The notes below the pieces were generated by a model. That model was given only the letters and a program-made list of their open reading frames with translations. It was not told where the DNA came from and made no database searches. A DNA stretch of 11,461 nt from Anaerolineaceae bacterium (GTDB lineage Bacteria; Chloroflexota; Anaerolineae; Anaerolineales; Anaerolineaceae), in assembly GCA_030620065.1 (NCBI GenBank), contig JAUXFJ010000026.1:1-11461 (forward strand), written 5' to 3'. The position numbers were made by a program, and so were the translations under genes. This document shows, one piece after another, positions 1 to 6,575 of this stretch; the stretch's first letter is position 1, and each line of letters opens with the position of its first letter.

Positions 1-892
<892 letters not shown>

Positions 893-1447
893 CTAATAAC
901 CTAATGATGATAATCCTTCTTTGAGATACGGCAGCGCCAATAGCAACCCAGCCAGGCTTTTACTATCTTGTATCTCCCCTGATCTGACCATTTCAAAAAC
1001 CTGCTCCAGCGGGTAGTGCTCGACTGCTAAGAATTCATCATCATCTGCTTTGAGCGGGGCGGGATACAAGCCCCTTGCAAGAAAAATTGTCATGAATTCA
1101 TTGGAATAACCCGGTGATGTATAAAATTTACCAATTTCCACCACATCATCAGCTGCCATACCGATCTCTTCCCTGAGTTCACGCTTTGCAGTATCGATTG
1201 GGGGTTCTCCCGGGTCAAGCACACCTGCAGGAAGCTCCAAGATCATTGACTCCGCCCCAACACGGTATTGGCGCACAAAATAAACCTCACCCGATTCACT
1301 GATCGGTACTAAGGTGACCGCATCGCTATGGTCAACAAGGTCATAACTACGCTTGCGTCCATTTGGGAGCTCATAATGGATTTTTTCAATGTCGAAGGCG
1401 TGACTTTCTAGCATCTTATCGCGCCCCAGAATCTTATATTCACCCAT
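893..1447 (-). CDS. Nudix hydrolase, ADP-ribose pyrophosphatase type
   Basis: This is a 184-residue cytoplasmic Nudix hydrolase. The Nudix box is complete at residues 75-97: Gly75, five residues, Glu81, seven residues, then RELREEIGM, with the metal-binding glutamates of REXXEE. Just before it stands ELPAG (71-75), and SPGYSNE (111-117) follows about 14 residues after the box. Both are typical of the ADP-ribose pyrophosphatase (NudF/YqiK-like) branch, which hydrolyses ADP-ribose to AMP and ribose 5-phosphate and so clears or recycles NAD breakdown products. Length fits the family. The start ATG is preceded by AAAGGAAAA, and a TATAAT box lies further upstream. The LysM gene upstream on the same strand is separated by a strong terminator, so this is probably an independent unit. 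Exact substrate cannot be fixed from sequence; other nucleoside diphosphate sugars are possible. Confidence 0.9.
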   Translation of the reverse strand: MGEYKILGRDKMLESHAFDIEKIHYELPNGRKRSYDLVDHSDAVTLVPISESGEVYFVRQYRVGAESMILELPAGVLDPGEPPIDTAKRELREEIGMAADDVVEIGKFYTSPGYSNEFMTIFLARGLYPAPLKADDDEFLAVEHYPLEQVFEMVRSGEIQDSKSLAGLLLALPYLKEGLSSLGY

Positions 1448-1476
1448 CCAATTTTCCTTTATTGTGGCTTTAAGCT

Positions 1477-1482
1477 ATTATA
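1477..1482 (-). promoter_or_regulatory. Candidate -10 box for the Nudix gene
   Basis: A perfect TATAAT on the minus strand lies about 30 bases upstream of the Nudix start codon and downstream of the preceding gene's terminator, the right place for an independent promoter. No good -35 hexamer is visible at 16-18 bases, so this is a partial match only. Confidence 0.4.
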
Positions 1483-1526
1483 CCCGCCTTAAAGATCTGC
1501 CTTACTAAAACAAATAAAATATTAAC

Positions 1527-1555
1527 AAAAAAAGCGAGGAGCTGTGGCTCCTCGC
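1527..1555 (-). terminator. Rho-independent terminator of the LysM lipoprotein gene
   Basis: GCGAGGAGC (1534-1542) and GCTCCTCGC (1547-1555) form a perfect, GC-rich 9-bp stem with a 4-base loop. Read on the minus strand it is followed directly by seven T residues (plus 1527-1533). It lies about 40 bases after the LysM gene stop, which makes it a textbook intrinsic terminator for that transcript. Confidence 0.9.
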
Positions 1556-1557
1556 GT

Positions 1558-1576
1558 ATGTAATTGGAAATTACAT
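1558..1576. repeat. Small AT-rich inverted repeat next to the terminator
   Basis: ATGTAATT (1558-1565) and AATTACAT (1569-1576) are perfect complements around a 3-base spacer. The repeat sits between the LysM stop codon and the strong terminator hairpin, giving two hairpins in tandem. It may add 3'-end stability or be chance in AT-rich DNA. Confidence 0.4.
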
Positions 1577-1594
1577 TACCAAATTCGAACCCCC

Positions 1595-2239
1595 TTAAGG
1601 TATCTGTAAGACCTGACCAGCCTTAAGCGTATAGGGTTCCTGTAATCCATTCACAGCAATAATCGCCTCAGGCGTCACATCACCGTAGTAACAGGCGATG
1701 CTGTAAACCGTCTCTCCGGAGCTTACCGTATAAGTATCTGGGTGCGCATGCAGTGCACGCTCTCCGCCTGGCCAAGTGCTGTTCTGCGGCATTATCAAAC
1801 TCATCCCGGCGGATAACAAGGACGACTCGGTTAATCCGTTGACAGCCAGGATATCGGCTACATCAATACCAAAACGCCTTGCCAGACAGTATGGGAACTC
1901 GCCTTCGTGGAGTGTATATGTAGCTGGTAAAGTGACAATCGGTGTTGGGGGCATCCCCGTGGGGGTTGAGGTTTGTGAAGGCAACGGCGTGGCTTCCTCG
2001 GTTACGGTCTCAGCGGGGACTTCCCCTGAAGTTGGTGTTGGTTGATTAAACTGCTCCATCAAAGCCTGTGCGGTCTGCGTTGAGTCCAATATTTGTTGAT
2101 CAACAGGCAGAGGCGTTGGAAAAGCATCTACACCGCTTGGTGTACCAACTGGTACAGTTGAAGCAGGTCGTTCACAGCTTGTAAAAAGCAGTAAAAAGAT
2201 CAAGCCAACAATCAAAGTTGACCATATTTTTTTAGGCAT
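1595..2239 (-). CDS. Secreted lipoprotein with two LysM domains
   Basis: This is a 214-residue predicted lipoprotein. Residues 1-22 are a signal peptide with a basic start, a hydrophobic core and a lipobox ending FTSC, so Cys22 is the likely lipidation site. The -3 Phe is slightly atypical. Residues 23-105 form a Thr/Pro/Ser/Glu-rich linker with low predicted structure. Two LysM repeats follow, at about 107-152 (YTLHEGEFPYCLARRFGI...) and 168-213 (YTVSSGETVYSIACYYG...). LysM domains bind N-acetylglucosamine polymers such as peptidoglycan, so the protein probably tethers the membrane to the wall. Each LysM carries one Cys (Cys118 and Cys183), which could pair. No enzymatic domain is present. 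The start is supported by AAGGAG about 8 bases upstream. The gene has its own promoter and terminator. Confidence 0.9.
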   Translation of the reverse strand: MPKKIWSTLIVGLIFLLLFTSCERPASTVPVGTPSGVDAFPTPLPVDQQILDSTQTAQALMEQFNQPTPTSGEVPAETVTEEATPLPSQTSTPTGMPPTPIVTLPATYTLHEGEFPYCLARRFGIDVADILAVNGLTESSLLSAGMSLIMPQNSTWPGGERALHAHPDTYTVSSGETVYSIACYYGDVTPEAIIAVNGLQEPYTLKAGQVLQIP

Positions 2240-2297
2240 TTGTTCTTCTCCTTAACAAATCCAAGTTGCAACACTTAATTATATGTATCCTATGCTA

Positions 2298-2327
2298 ATT
2301 ATACAACATATATGACTCACACAACAA
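2298..2327 (-). promoter_or_regulatory. Candidate sigma70-type promoter of the LysM gene
   Basis: On the minus strand TTGTTG (plus 2322-2327) is followed after 18 bases by a perfect TATAAT (plus 2298-2303), about 60 bases upstream of the LysM start codon. The -35 matches only its first three consensus bases. Confidence 0.5.
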
Positions 2328-2383
2328 TAAGATATTAGCACAAGAAGGATTCAGCGTCAAGAAAGGGTTCATATGGTATAGAT

Positions 2384-2420
2384 AATCAATAAGACGCGTA
2401 ACAAACGCGTCTTATTGATT
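2384..2420. terminator. Long perfect hairpin, probable terminator
   Basis: A 16-base arm at 2384-2399 (core AAGACGCGT) is perfectly complementary to 2405-2420 around a 5-base loop. The distal stem is GC-rich and the base AT-rich, so each transcribed 3' arm ends U-rich (TCTTATTGATT). On the plus strand TTTATTTATTTT follows. It lies about 53 bases after the stop of the small minus-strand gene at 2474, its most likely client. No plus-strand gene ends here, so bidirectional action is possible but has no visible purpose. Confidence 0.65.
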
Positions 2421-2473
2421 TATTTATTTTAACAACCAGTTTGCAATTATTCTATCTTATAACTTATAGTTTG

Positions 2474-2674
2474 TTATTTGATATTCTTCAGTACAGGCAA
2501 TCCTGATTTTAATTCAGCAATTATTTTTCCTGCAGGCACCTCATCTACGGAAAACTCAGGTCGCAAATCGCCTGCAAAGAAGTACAGCGTTGTCTCTTTG
2601 CCACTCGCGCGTTTTATTGTCTTGCTGTGCAGGAAATATTTCTTCCCCTTCGAATTTATATGTGAATATGACAT
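2474..2674 (-). CDS. Conserved small protein of unknown function (66 aa)
   Basis: This 66-residue ORF starts MSYSHINSKGKKYFLHSK and ends in GLPVLKNIK. Its pattern of an N-terminal YSHINSKG, a central YFFAGDLRPE and a closing 'VPAG...GLPVLK' resembles small uncharacterised proteins I recall from Chloroflexota, cyanobacteria and other phyla. That recollection has not been checked by search. There is no signal peptide, membrane segment or cysteine, and the protein is basic with short predicted strands, so it is probably cytoplasmic. I prefer the ATG at 2672-2674 over the one at 2750-2752: it has AAGGAG 6 bases upstream, and a promoter-like TTGACG lies between the two, so the longer form would begin before its own promoter. 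Function is unknown. Confidence 0.75.
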   Translation of the reverse strand: MSYSHINSKGKKYFLHSKTIKRASGKETTLYFFAGDLRPEFSVDEVPAGKIIAELKSGLPVLKNIK

Positions 2675-2704
2675 GTATTTCTCCTTTTCTCTAAGAACTA
2701 AGGG

Positions 2705-2731
2705 ATATATTATAGATTCCAGTATCGTCAA
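2705..2731 (-). promoter_or_regulatory. Candidate promoter of the 66-residue protein gene
   Basis: On the minus strand TTGACG (plus 2726-2731) is followed by an AT-rich block TATAATATATC. Taking TATATC as the -10 gives a 16-base spacer, while the better TATAAT match is too close (11 bases). It lies about 35-55 bases before the start codon at 2674. Confidence 0.45.
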
Positions 2732-2872
2732 CCTGAGATTACACCGTACCATATAATATTATCATAAATTATGGTCAGTTTGCCCCAATGAGGGAGATAT
2801 CCACGCAAACGAGGAAAAATATACGGAAAACTTATATTCTGTAAGAATCAGATAAACTCCTTCAAAATCGAC

Positions 2873-2900
2873 TTGACATCTCTATCCTATTTTGTATAGA
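2873..2900 (+). promoter_or_regulatory. Sigma70-type promoter
   Basis: A consensus -35, TTGACA (2873-2878), is separated by 16 bases from TATAGA (2895-2900). The expected transcription start is near 2907. This is the best promoter match in the window. It points toward the short ORFs at 2909 and 3178 and then the eRF1-like gene at 3260, which would give that gene a leader of about 350 bases. It could also drive a non-coding RNA. Confidence 0.65.
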
Positions 2901-2922
2901 ATGAAAGTATGCAATACAAAAT
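2889..2922. promoter_or_regulatory. Inverted repeat over the promoter, possible operator
   Basis: ATTTTGTAT (2889-2897) and ATACAAAAT (2914-2922) are perfect 9-base complements separated by 16 bases. The left arm overlaps the -10 box and the right arm lies just past the expected transcription start. Only the right arm would be transcribed, so this looks like a DNA-level repressor site rather than an RNA hairpin. AT-rich composition makes chance occurrence possible. Confidence 0.4.
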
Positions 2923-3115
2923 CATATTCAGATGTATGGATAAAATCAAAAGCCAACTTGAAACGGACTGTCAATCGGGGGTCGATAACAAACGAAAATT
3001 GCATCACCTGTATATCAACACCCTAAAATCTACTTACAGTAACATTGAAACTTTCAAGAGCTTCCCGCTTTATACTTGTGCCAGAAACCTAAAGGTAATT
3101 TACCGCAGAGATTAG
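2909..3115 (+). CDS. Doubtful small ORF (68 aa)
   Basis: A 68-codon ORF begins MQYKIIFRCMDK and ends NLKVIYRRD. Its ATG lies only two bases past the expected start of transcription from the promoter at 2873-2900, so it could be read only as a leaderless message, and no ribosome binding site precedes it. The protein is rich in Lys, Ser, Thr and Asn, has three cysteines, no signal peptide and no family I recognise. Its second arm of the operator-like dyad lies inside the first codons. It may be a real leaderless gene, part of a long untranslated leader, or chance. Confidence 0.25.
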   Translation: MQYKIIFRCMDKIKSQLETDCQSGVDNKRKLHHLYINTLKSTYSNIETFKSFPLYTCARNLKVIYRRD

Positions 3116-3177
3116 AAAAACTAGGATCATCTCCGCATTTTATAAATAGATTTGTAGTGAATTAGGAAGGTAAGTTT
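3116..3177. other. AT-rich spacer before the short upstream ORF
   Basis: The whole stretch from 2675 to 3259 has no firmly supported gene. It contains the promoters, dyad and two short ORFs listed separately. Within this part I see only TATAAAT at 3141-3147, which could be a second -10 box without a matching -35, and the AGGAAGG that serves the ORF at 3178. Confidence 0.3.
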
Positions 3178-3270
3178 ATGAAGATTAGGCAGATATCACC
3201 ATCACGCTTGGGAAGCACCCATAAACTCTTTTCATCTATAAGCATCTCAGGAGGTTGCTATGTTCTCTGA
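3178..3270 (+). CDS. Short upstream ORF, possible leader peptide (30 aa)
   Basis: An ATG at 3178 with AGGAAGG 7 bases upstream opens a 30-codon frame (MKIRQISPSRLGSTHKLFSS...) that stops at 3268-3270. It overlaps the first 11 bases of the eRF1-like gene in a different frame. Its codons 24-26 are themselves the AGGAGG ribosome binding site of that gene (3249-3254). Translation of this ORF must therefore affect initiation at 3260, either by coupling or by blocking. The peptide is basic and Ser-rich with no recognised family. The good ribosome binding site and the overlap support it; the short length and lack of homologs known to me weaken it. Confidence 0.4.
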   Translation: MKIRQISPSRLGSTHKLFSSISISGGCYVL

Positions 3271-4357
3271 AAGAGACCTGCAAGAATTGTTCGACTTCAC
3301 ACCCGAACGGCCAATACTAAGCCTTTACCTGAACACAAAGACCAGCGAAGGCACTATTGATGTTGCTAAATTACACCTTCACAACATGCTGAAATCGGTT
3401 GATCTCCCTAAAGACGTACAAGCAATTGAGCAATATTCAAATATGAATTACGATTGGAAAAGTCAAAGCCTCGCCATGTTCTCCTGTGCGGATCAAGGTT
3501 TTTTCCGGGCTTATCCGCTATCTGTGCCCGTTAACGATCAGGTCAAAACAACTGAGCGCCCCGTTACGCGACCCCTGATCCACATCATGGAGACTTACGG
3601 GTATTGGGGCATCGTCCTAGTGGATAAACAAGGTGCGCGCCTCTTTTCGTTCCATCTGGGCGGCCTAGAAGAAGTTGGGGGCTTTCTAGGCGAGGAGATC
3701 AAACAAATCAAACGTGGCGGTGCGTCTTCGGTGCGCGGCAGGAAGGGCGGTTCAAGCAGCAGCGCTAATATTGAAAATATCATCGATCGCAATATGGGCA
3801 AAATTGCCGAGTACGCAGGTGCTTTTTTCAAGACCAGGCATATAAGGCGCATCATGATCGGTGGCAGCGATGATAACATCGTGCGTTTCAAGGAAAGCCT
3901 GCCTAAATCCTGGCAGTCACTCGTCGCAGCCAGTTTCCCCTTAAGTATGACAAGTGACCACAGCGAGATCCTCGAACGTGCTTTCCAGGTCGCAAAAGAA
4001 GCTGAACATGGTCATCAGAGCAAAATGGTCAAACAGGCTATCATACTTGCCGCCAAAGGCAGCAATGGCGTCATCGGCCTGAACGATACACTTAACGCCA
4101 TCCATACCGGTCAAGCACAAACAGTGCTTGTGCTGGAGAGTTACTCAGAACATGGCTTCCGCTGCCCTGGCTGCGGATTTATGACCACCCAAGCCCTGGC
4201 GCTGTGTCCATTCTGTAGTGGCGCATTTATCAGGATCAACGATGCTGTAGAGATGTCGGTACGGGTAGCCAAGCAAAAGAACGCTTCTGTACTTATTATC
4301 CCTGAGAATAATGCGCTGAAAGAAGCTGGTGCCATCGCTGCCATATTGCGTTATTGA
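3260..4357 (+). CDS. eRF1-fold protein of the baeRF group with C-terminal zinc ribbon
   Basis: This is a 365-residue cytoplasmic protein related to archaeal/eukaryotic peptide-chain release factor eRF1. An N-terminal region (1-100) is followed by an eRF1 domain 2-like part (about 113-235: YWGIVLVDKQGARLF, then a basic Gly-rich loop 151-164, then IENIIDRNMGKIAEYAG). A domain 3-like part (about 236-365) follows and ends AGAIAAILRY, very like the end of archaeal release factors. A zinc ribbon inserted there has Cys302, Cys305, Cys316 and Cys319 (CPGC...CPFC). In classical factors the loop carries GGQ, which triggers peptide release; here the position reads GGA (153-155, RGGASSVRGRKGG), so hydrolysis by the usual route is doubtful. 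Bacterial members are proposed to act in ribosome rescue or stress. The start has AGGAGG 5 bases upstream. A terminator follows the gene. Confidence 0.8.
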   Translation: MFSERDLQELFDFTPERPILSLYLNTKTSEGTIDVAKLHLHNMLKSVDLPKDVQAIEQYSNMNYDWKSQSLAMFSCADQGFFRAYPLSVPVNDQVKTTERPVTRPLIHIMETYGYWGIVLVDKQGARLFSFHLGGLEEVGGFLGEEIKQIKRGGASSVRGRKGGSSSSANIENIIDRNMGKIAEYAGAFFKTRHIRRIMIGGSDDNIVRFKESLPKSWQSLVAASFPLSMTSDHSEILERAFQVAKEAEHGHQSKMVKQAIILAAKGSNGVIGLNDTLNAIHTGQAQTVLVLESYSEHGFRCPGCGFMTTQALALCPFCSGAFIRINDAVEMSVRVAKQKNASVLIIPENNALKEAGAIAAILRY

Positions 4358-4378
4358 ATATCACCACAATCGAACAAG

Positions 4379-4414
4379 CAAAATGCAGCTATGATGGCTG
4401 CATTTTGTTTGTCA
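4379..4414 (+). terminator. Rho-independent terminator of the eRF1-like gene
   Basis: CAAAATGCAGC (4379-4389) pairs with GCTGCATTTTG (4397-4407) around a 7-base loop, 22 bases after the stop codon. The 3' arm and tail are T-rich (TTTTGTTTGT). It is well placed to end the transcript from 2873 or 3260. Confidence 0.8.
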
Positions 4415-4475
4415 TATACTCGATAATCGCATATTTCTTATTAATTCATAATTGCTTCTTTTACATTAAATCATC

Positions 4476-4504
4476 ACGAGCTGGGAATGATATTCCCAGC
4501 TCGT
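4476..4504 (+). promoter_or_regulatory. Strong perfect hairpin upstream of the 39-codon ORF
   Basis: ACGAGCTGGGAAT (4476-4488) and ATTCCCAGCTCGT (4492-4504) form a perfect 13-bp stem with a 3-base loop. It ends 6 bases before a GGAGGAG ribosome binding site (4511-4517). Neither strand shows a T-tract after the stem, so it is not a normal terminator. It may be a 5' untranslated structure, a protein-binding operator, or a processing/stability element. It is listed on the plus strand because of the ORF that follows. Confidence 0.55.
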
Positions 4505-4523
4505 AAAATTGGAGGAGAAAACA

Positions 4524-4643
4524 ATGCTCAAGAGTAAGTCTACATCAAATTTTGATCGTTTGCCTGACGCTTATCCCACGCTCTCCCTCCCATTGGCCAC
4601 TAATCGCCCTACATTGATTAGTAATGAGACTAAAGCTGAGTAA
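4524..4643 (+). CDS. Candidate small protein (39 aa)
   Basis: An ATG with GGAGGAG 6 bases upstream opens a 39-codon frame, MLKSKSTSNFDRLPDAYPTL..., ending NETKAE and a TAA at 4641-4643. It is too short for usual gene calling but has one of the best ribosome binding sites in the window and a strong hairpin just ahead. The product is soluble-looking, Ser/Thr/Pro-rich, without cysteine, signal peptide or membrane segment. It ends 4 bases before the stop of the convergent exporter permease. No family is recognised. It could be a small regulatory or exported peptide, or a chance ORF; the ribosome binding site is the main support. Confidence 0.45.
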   Translation: MLKSKSTSNFDRLPDAYPTLSLPLATNRPTLISNETKAE

Positions 4644-4647
4644 ATAC

Positions 4648-5880
4648 TCACTCATAGCGCAGGGCATCCACCGGCTCCAGATTTGCAGCACGACTGGCAG
4701 GATACCAGCCAAAGAAGATACCCACCGCGGCTGAGAACAAAGTCGCTAATAGAATAGAATCCAAGCCCACCTGCGGCTCGAGGATTGTGCCTGCATTGAC
4801 TGCGATCACACCAACCACGATTGAAATTAGCCAGCCAAAAAGGATTCCAATAACCCCGCCAATTAAACTTAATAATACGGATTCAGTCAGAAACTGCATC
4901 AAGATGTCAGATTTTCGGGCTCCCAATGCCTTCCGCAGCCCAATCTCACGCGTGCGCTCCGTGACGGAGACCAGCATGATATTCATAATCCCAATTCCGC
5001 CGACCAGCAAGGAGATTGCCCCGATGCCGCCGAGGAAAATTGTCAAAACCCCAGTGATCGACTGCGCAACAGAAAGGAAATCTTGCTGATTAGTGATAGT
5101 GAAATCATTAGGTTTTCGCACTTGAGTATGGTGCGATTCGCGCAAAATTGTGTTAGTTTCCTTGATCGCCGCATCCACACTATCACTATCTTTTGCTTGA
5201 ATAATGATAAAACTAACCTCATTTTGCGTGTTACTGCGAATAATGCGCATCTGTGCTGTAGAGATGGGGACTAATACATTAGTATCAGGGTTATTAAATC
5301 TGCTTCCACCCTTAGCCTCAGTCACACCGATCACACGGTAGGGGTAACCATTAATCCGTAAGGTCTTCCCAACCACACCGGTATGTTTTCCGAAGATCTC
5401 ATCTGCAATATCAGGTCCAACAACTACAACCGCCGAGCGTCCATCAACCTGTGTTTGACTAATGAATAACCCTTCCGAAACCTTGATGTTCTGCACAATG
5501 CTATGCGCCGGCGTTATACCCATCACAGATGTATTGATGCTTTCGCCGCTGTAAGTCAACTCAGCATTCCCCATCACTATCGGTGATACATAAGCGATCG
5601 AGGGCGCACGATTGCGATTGCTCAATGCATCGGCATCACTTAAGGTCAACGGTTTTGGATTCTTTACATCCTCAGTATCGTTGCCCGGCATGATATAAAC
5701 CGCATTGGTACCGATGCCTTCAATCTGACCCGTAATAGCACTTTCCGCCCCCTGACCAATAGAGAGCAACGCGATCACTGATCCAACCCCAATAACTATG
5801 CCCAAAATTGTTAAAAAAGCACGCGTTTTATTGGCATTAATGCTGATAAAAGCTTCTTTAATTGCCTGCAAAAGTTTCAT
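4648..5880 (-). CDS. ABC exporter permease, MacB/FtsX type
   Basis: This 410-residue inner-membrane permease has the four-helix MacB plan. A first membrane helix lies at about 21-42 ([20 protein letters not shown]), followed by a large extracytoplasmic MacB core domain (about 45-270). Three helices come next at about 276-305, 331-361 and 373-395. The conserved cytoplasmic coupling segment [20 protein letters not shown] (305-324) and the family ending [17 protein letters not shown] are intact. It lacks the fused N-terminal ATPase of E. coli MacB; the ATPase is the separate upstream gene. Coupling is mechanotransmission: ATP binding moves the periplasmic domain, expelling substrate through the adaptor. 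The start ATG overlaps the ATPase stop by 4 bases (ATGA), with GGAG 8 bases upstream, so translation is coupled. Likely substrates are peptides, antibiotics or lipids; the sequence does not say which. Confidence 0.95.
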   Translation of the reverse strand: MKLLQAIKEAFISINANKTRAFLTILGIVIGVGSVIALLSIGQGAESAITGQIEGIGTNAVYIMPGNDTEDVKNPKPLTLSDADALSNRNRAPSIAYVSPIVMGNAELTYSGESINTSVMGITPAHSIVQNIKVSEGLFISQTQVDGRSAVVVVGPDIADEIFGKHTGVVGKTLRINGYPYRVIGVTEAKGGSRFNNPDTNVLVPISTAQMRIIRSNTQNEVSFIIIQAKDSDSVDAAIKETNTILRESHHTQVRKPNDFTITNQQDFLSVAQSITGVLTIFLGGIGAISLLVGGIGIMNIMLVSVTERTREIGLRKALGARKSDILMQFLTESVLLSLIGGVIGILFGWLISIVVGVIAVNAGTILEPQVGLDSILLATLFSAAVGIFFGWYPASRAANLEPVDALRYE

Positions 5881-6572
5881 TTTACACGCTCCCCGCCCTC
5901 AATCAACCCATCGAGTAAATATACAATGCGTTCAGCGTGTTTTGCAATATCTGGGTCATGCGTCACGATGATCAAGGTAGTACCGTGTGATTTATTGAGC
6001 GACAACAACAGCTCCATGATCTCCTCACCAGACTTTGTATCCAGGTTGCCCGTCGGTTCATCCGCCAGGATGATCGAGGGTTGGTTGACAATCGCTCTGG
6101 CAAGAGCAACGCGCTGCTGCTGTCCACCAGAAAGTTCATTGGGTTTGTGGTTTATACGATCTTCCAAACCAACATCTTCCAGCGCCTTTCGTGCCTTCGC
6201 CTTGCGGCTACCATTGCCACCGGCATAACGCAGCGGTAGTTCAACGTGTGCTAATGCCGTTGCCCGCGGCAAAAGGTTATACTTCTGAAAAACAAACCCA
6301 ATTTTATGATTACGAACAATAGCAAGTTCATCATCTTTGAGATCAGAGACCAATTCATCGTCTAGATAATACTCACCACTGGTCGGGGAGTCCAAACATC
6401 CGATCATATTCATCAGCGTGGACTTGCCGGAGCCTGAGGGCCCCATGATAGCGACAATCTCACCGGTTTTGACTTCGAAGCTTACCCCGCGCAGGGCATG
6501 CACTTCAATCTCACCCATCTGGTAGATCTTTTTCAGATCATTCACACGGATGACGCTTGTTTCCTTAGACAT
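5877..6572 (-). CDS. ABC exporter ATPase, MacB/LolD type
   Basis: This 231-residue nucleotide-binding protein powers the neighbouring permease. All motifs are present: Walker [10 protein letters not shown] (44-52), Q-loop Gln96 in [12 protein letters not shown], signature [14 protein letters not shown] (147-160), Walker B IILADEP (167-173) with Glu172 as catalytic base, D-loop GNLD and switch His205. The start resembles the LolD/MacB/YknY subfamily ([18 protein letters not shown]). Length is normal. It stands between adaptor and permease in one operon: its start is 3 bases after the adaptor stop, with AGGAGG placed inside the last adaptor codons, and its stop overlaps the permease start. Cytoplasmic, membrane-associated, dimer with two permeases expected. 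Confidence 0.96.
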   Translation of the reverse strand: MSKETSVIRVNDLKKIYQMGEIEVHALRGVSFEVKTGEIVAIMGPSGSGKSTLMNMIGCLDSPTSGEYYLDDELVSDLKDDELAIVRNHKIGFVFQKYNLLPRATALAHVELPLRYAGGNGSRKAKARKALEDVGLEDRINHKPNELSGGQQQRVALARAIVNQPSIILADEPTGNLDTKSGEEIMELLLSLNKSHGTTLIIVTHDPDIAKHAERIVYLLDGLIEGGERVK

Positions 6573-6575
6573 TCT

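Noticed and set aside
2675..2752. Longer 92-codon start for the small minus-strand protein
   Set aside because: It would begin upstream of the likely promoter and lacks a ribosome binding site, while the ATG at 2672-2674 has AAGGAG at good spacing.
4476..4504. Hairpin as terminator of the exporter operon on the minus strand
   Set aside because: No T-tract follows on that strand (GATGATTTAATG), and it lies about 145 bases past the permease stop with another ORF between.
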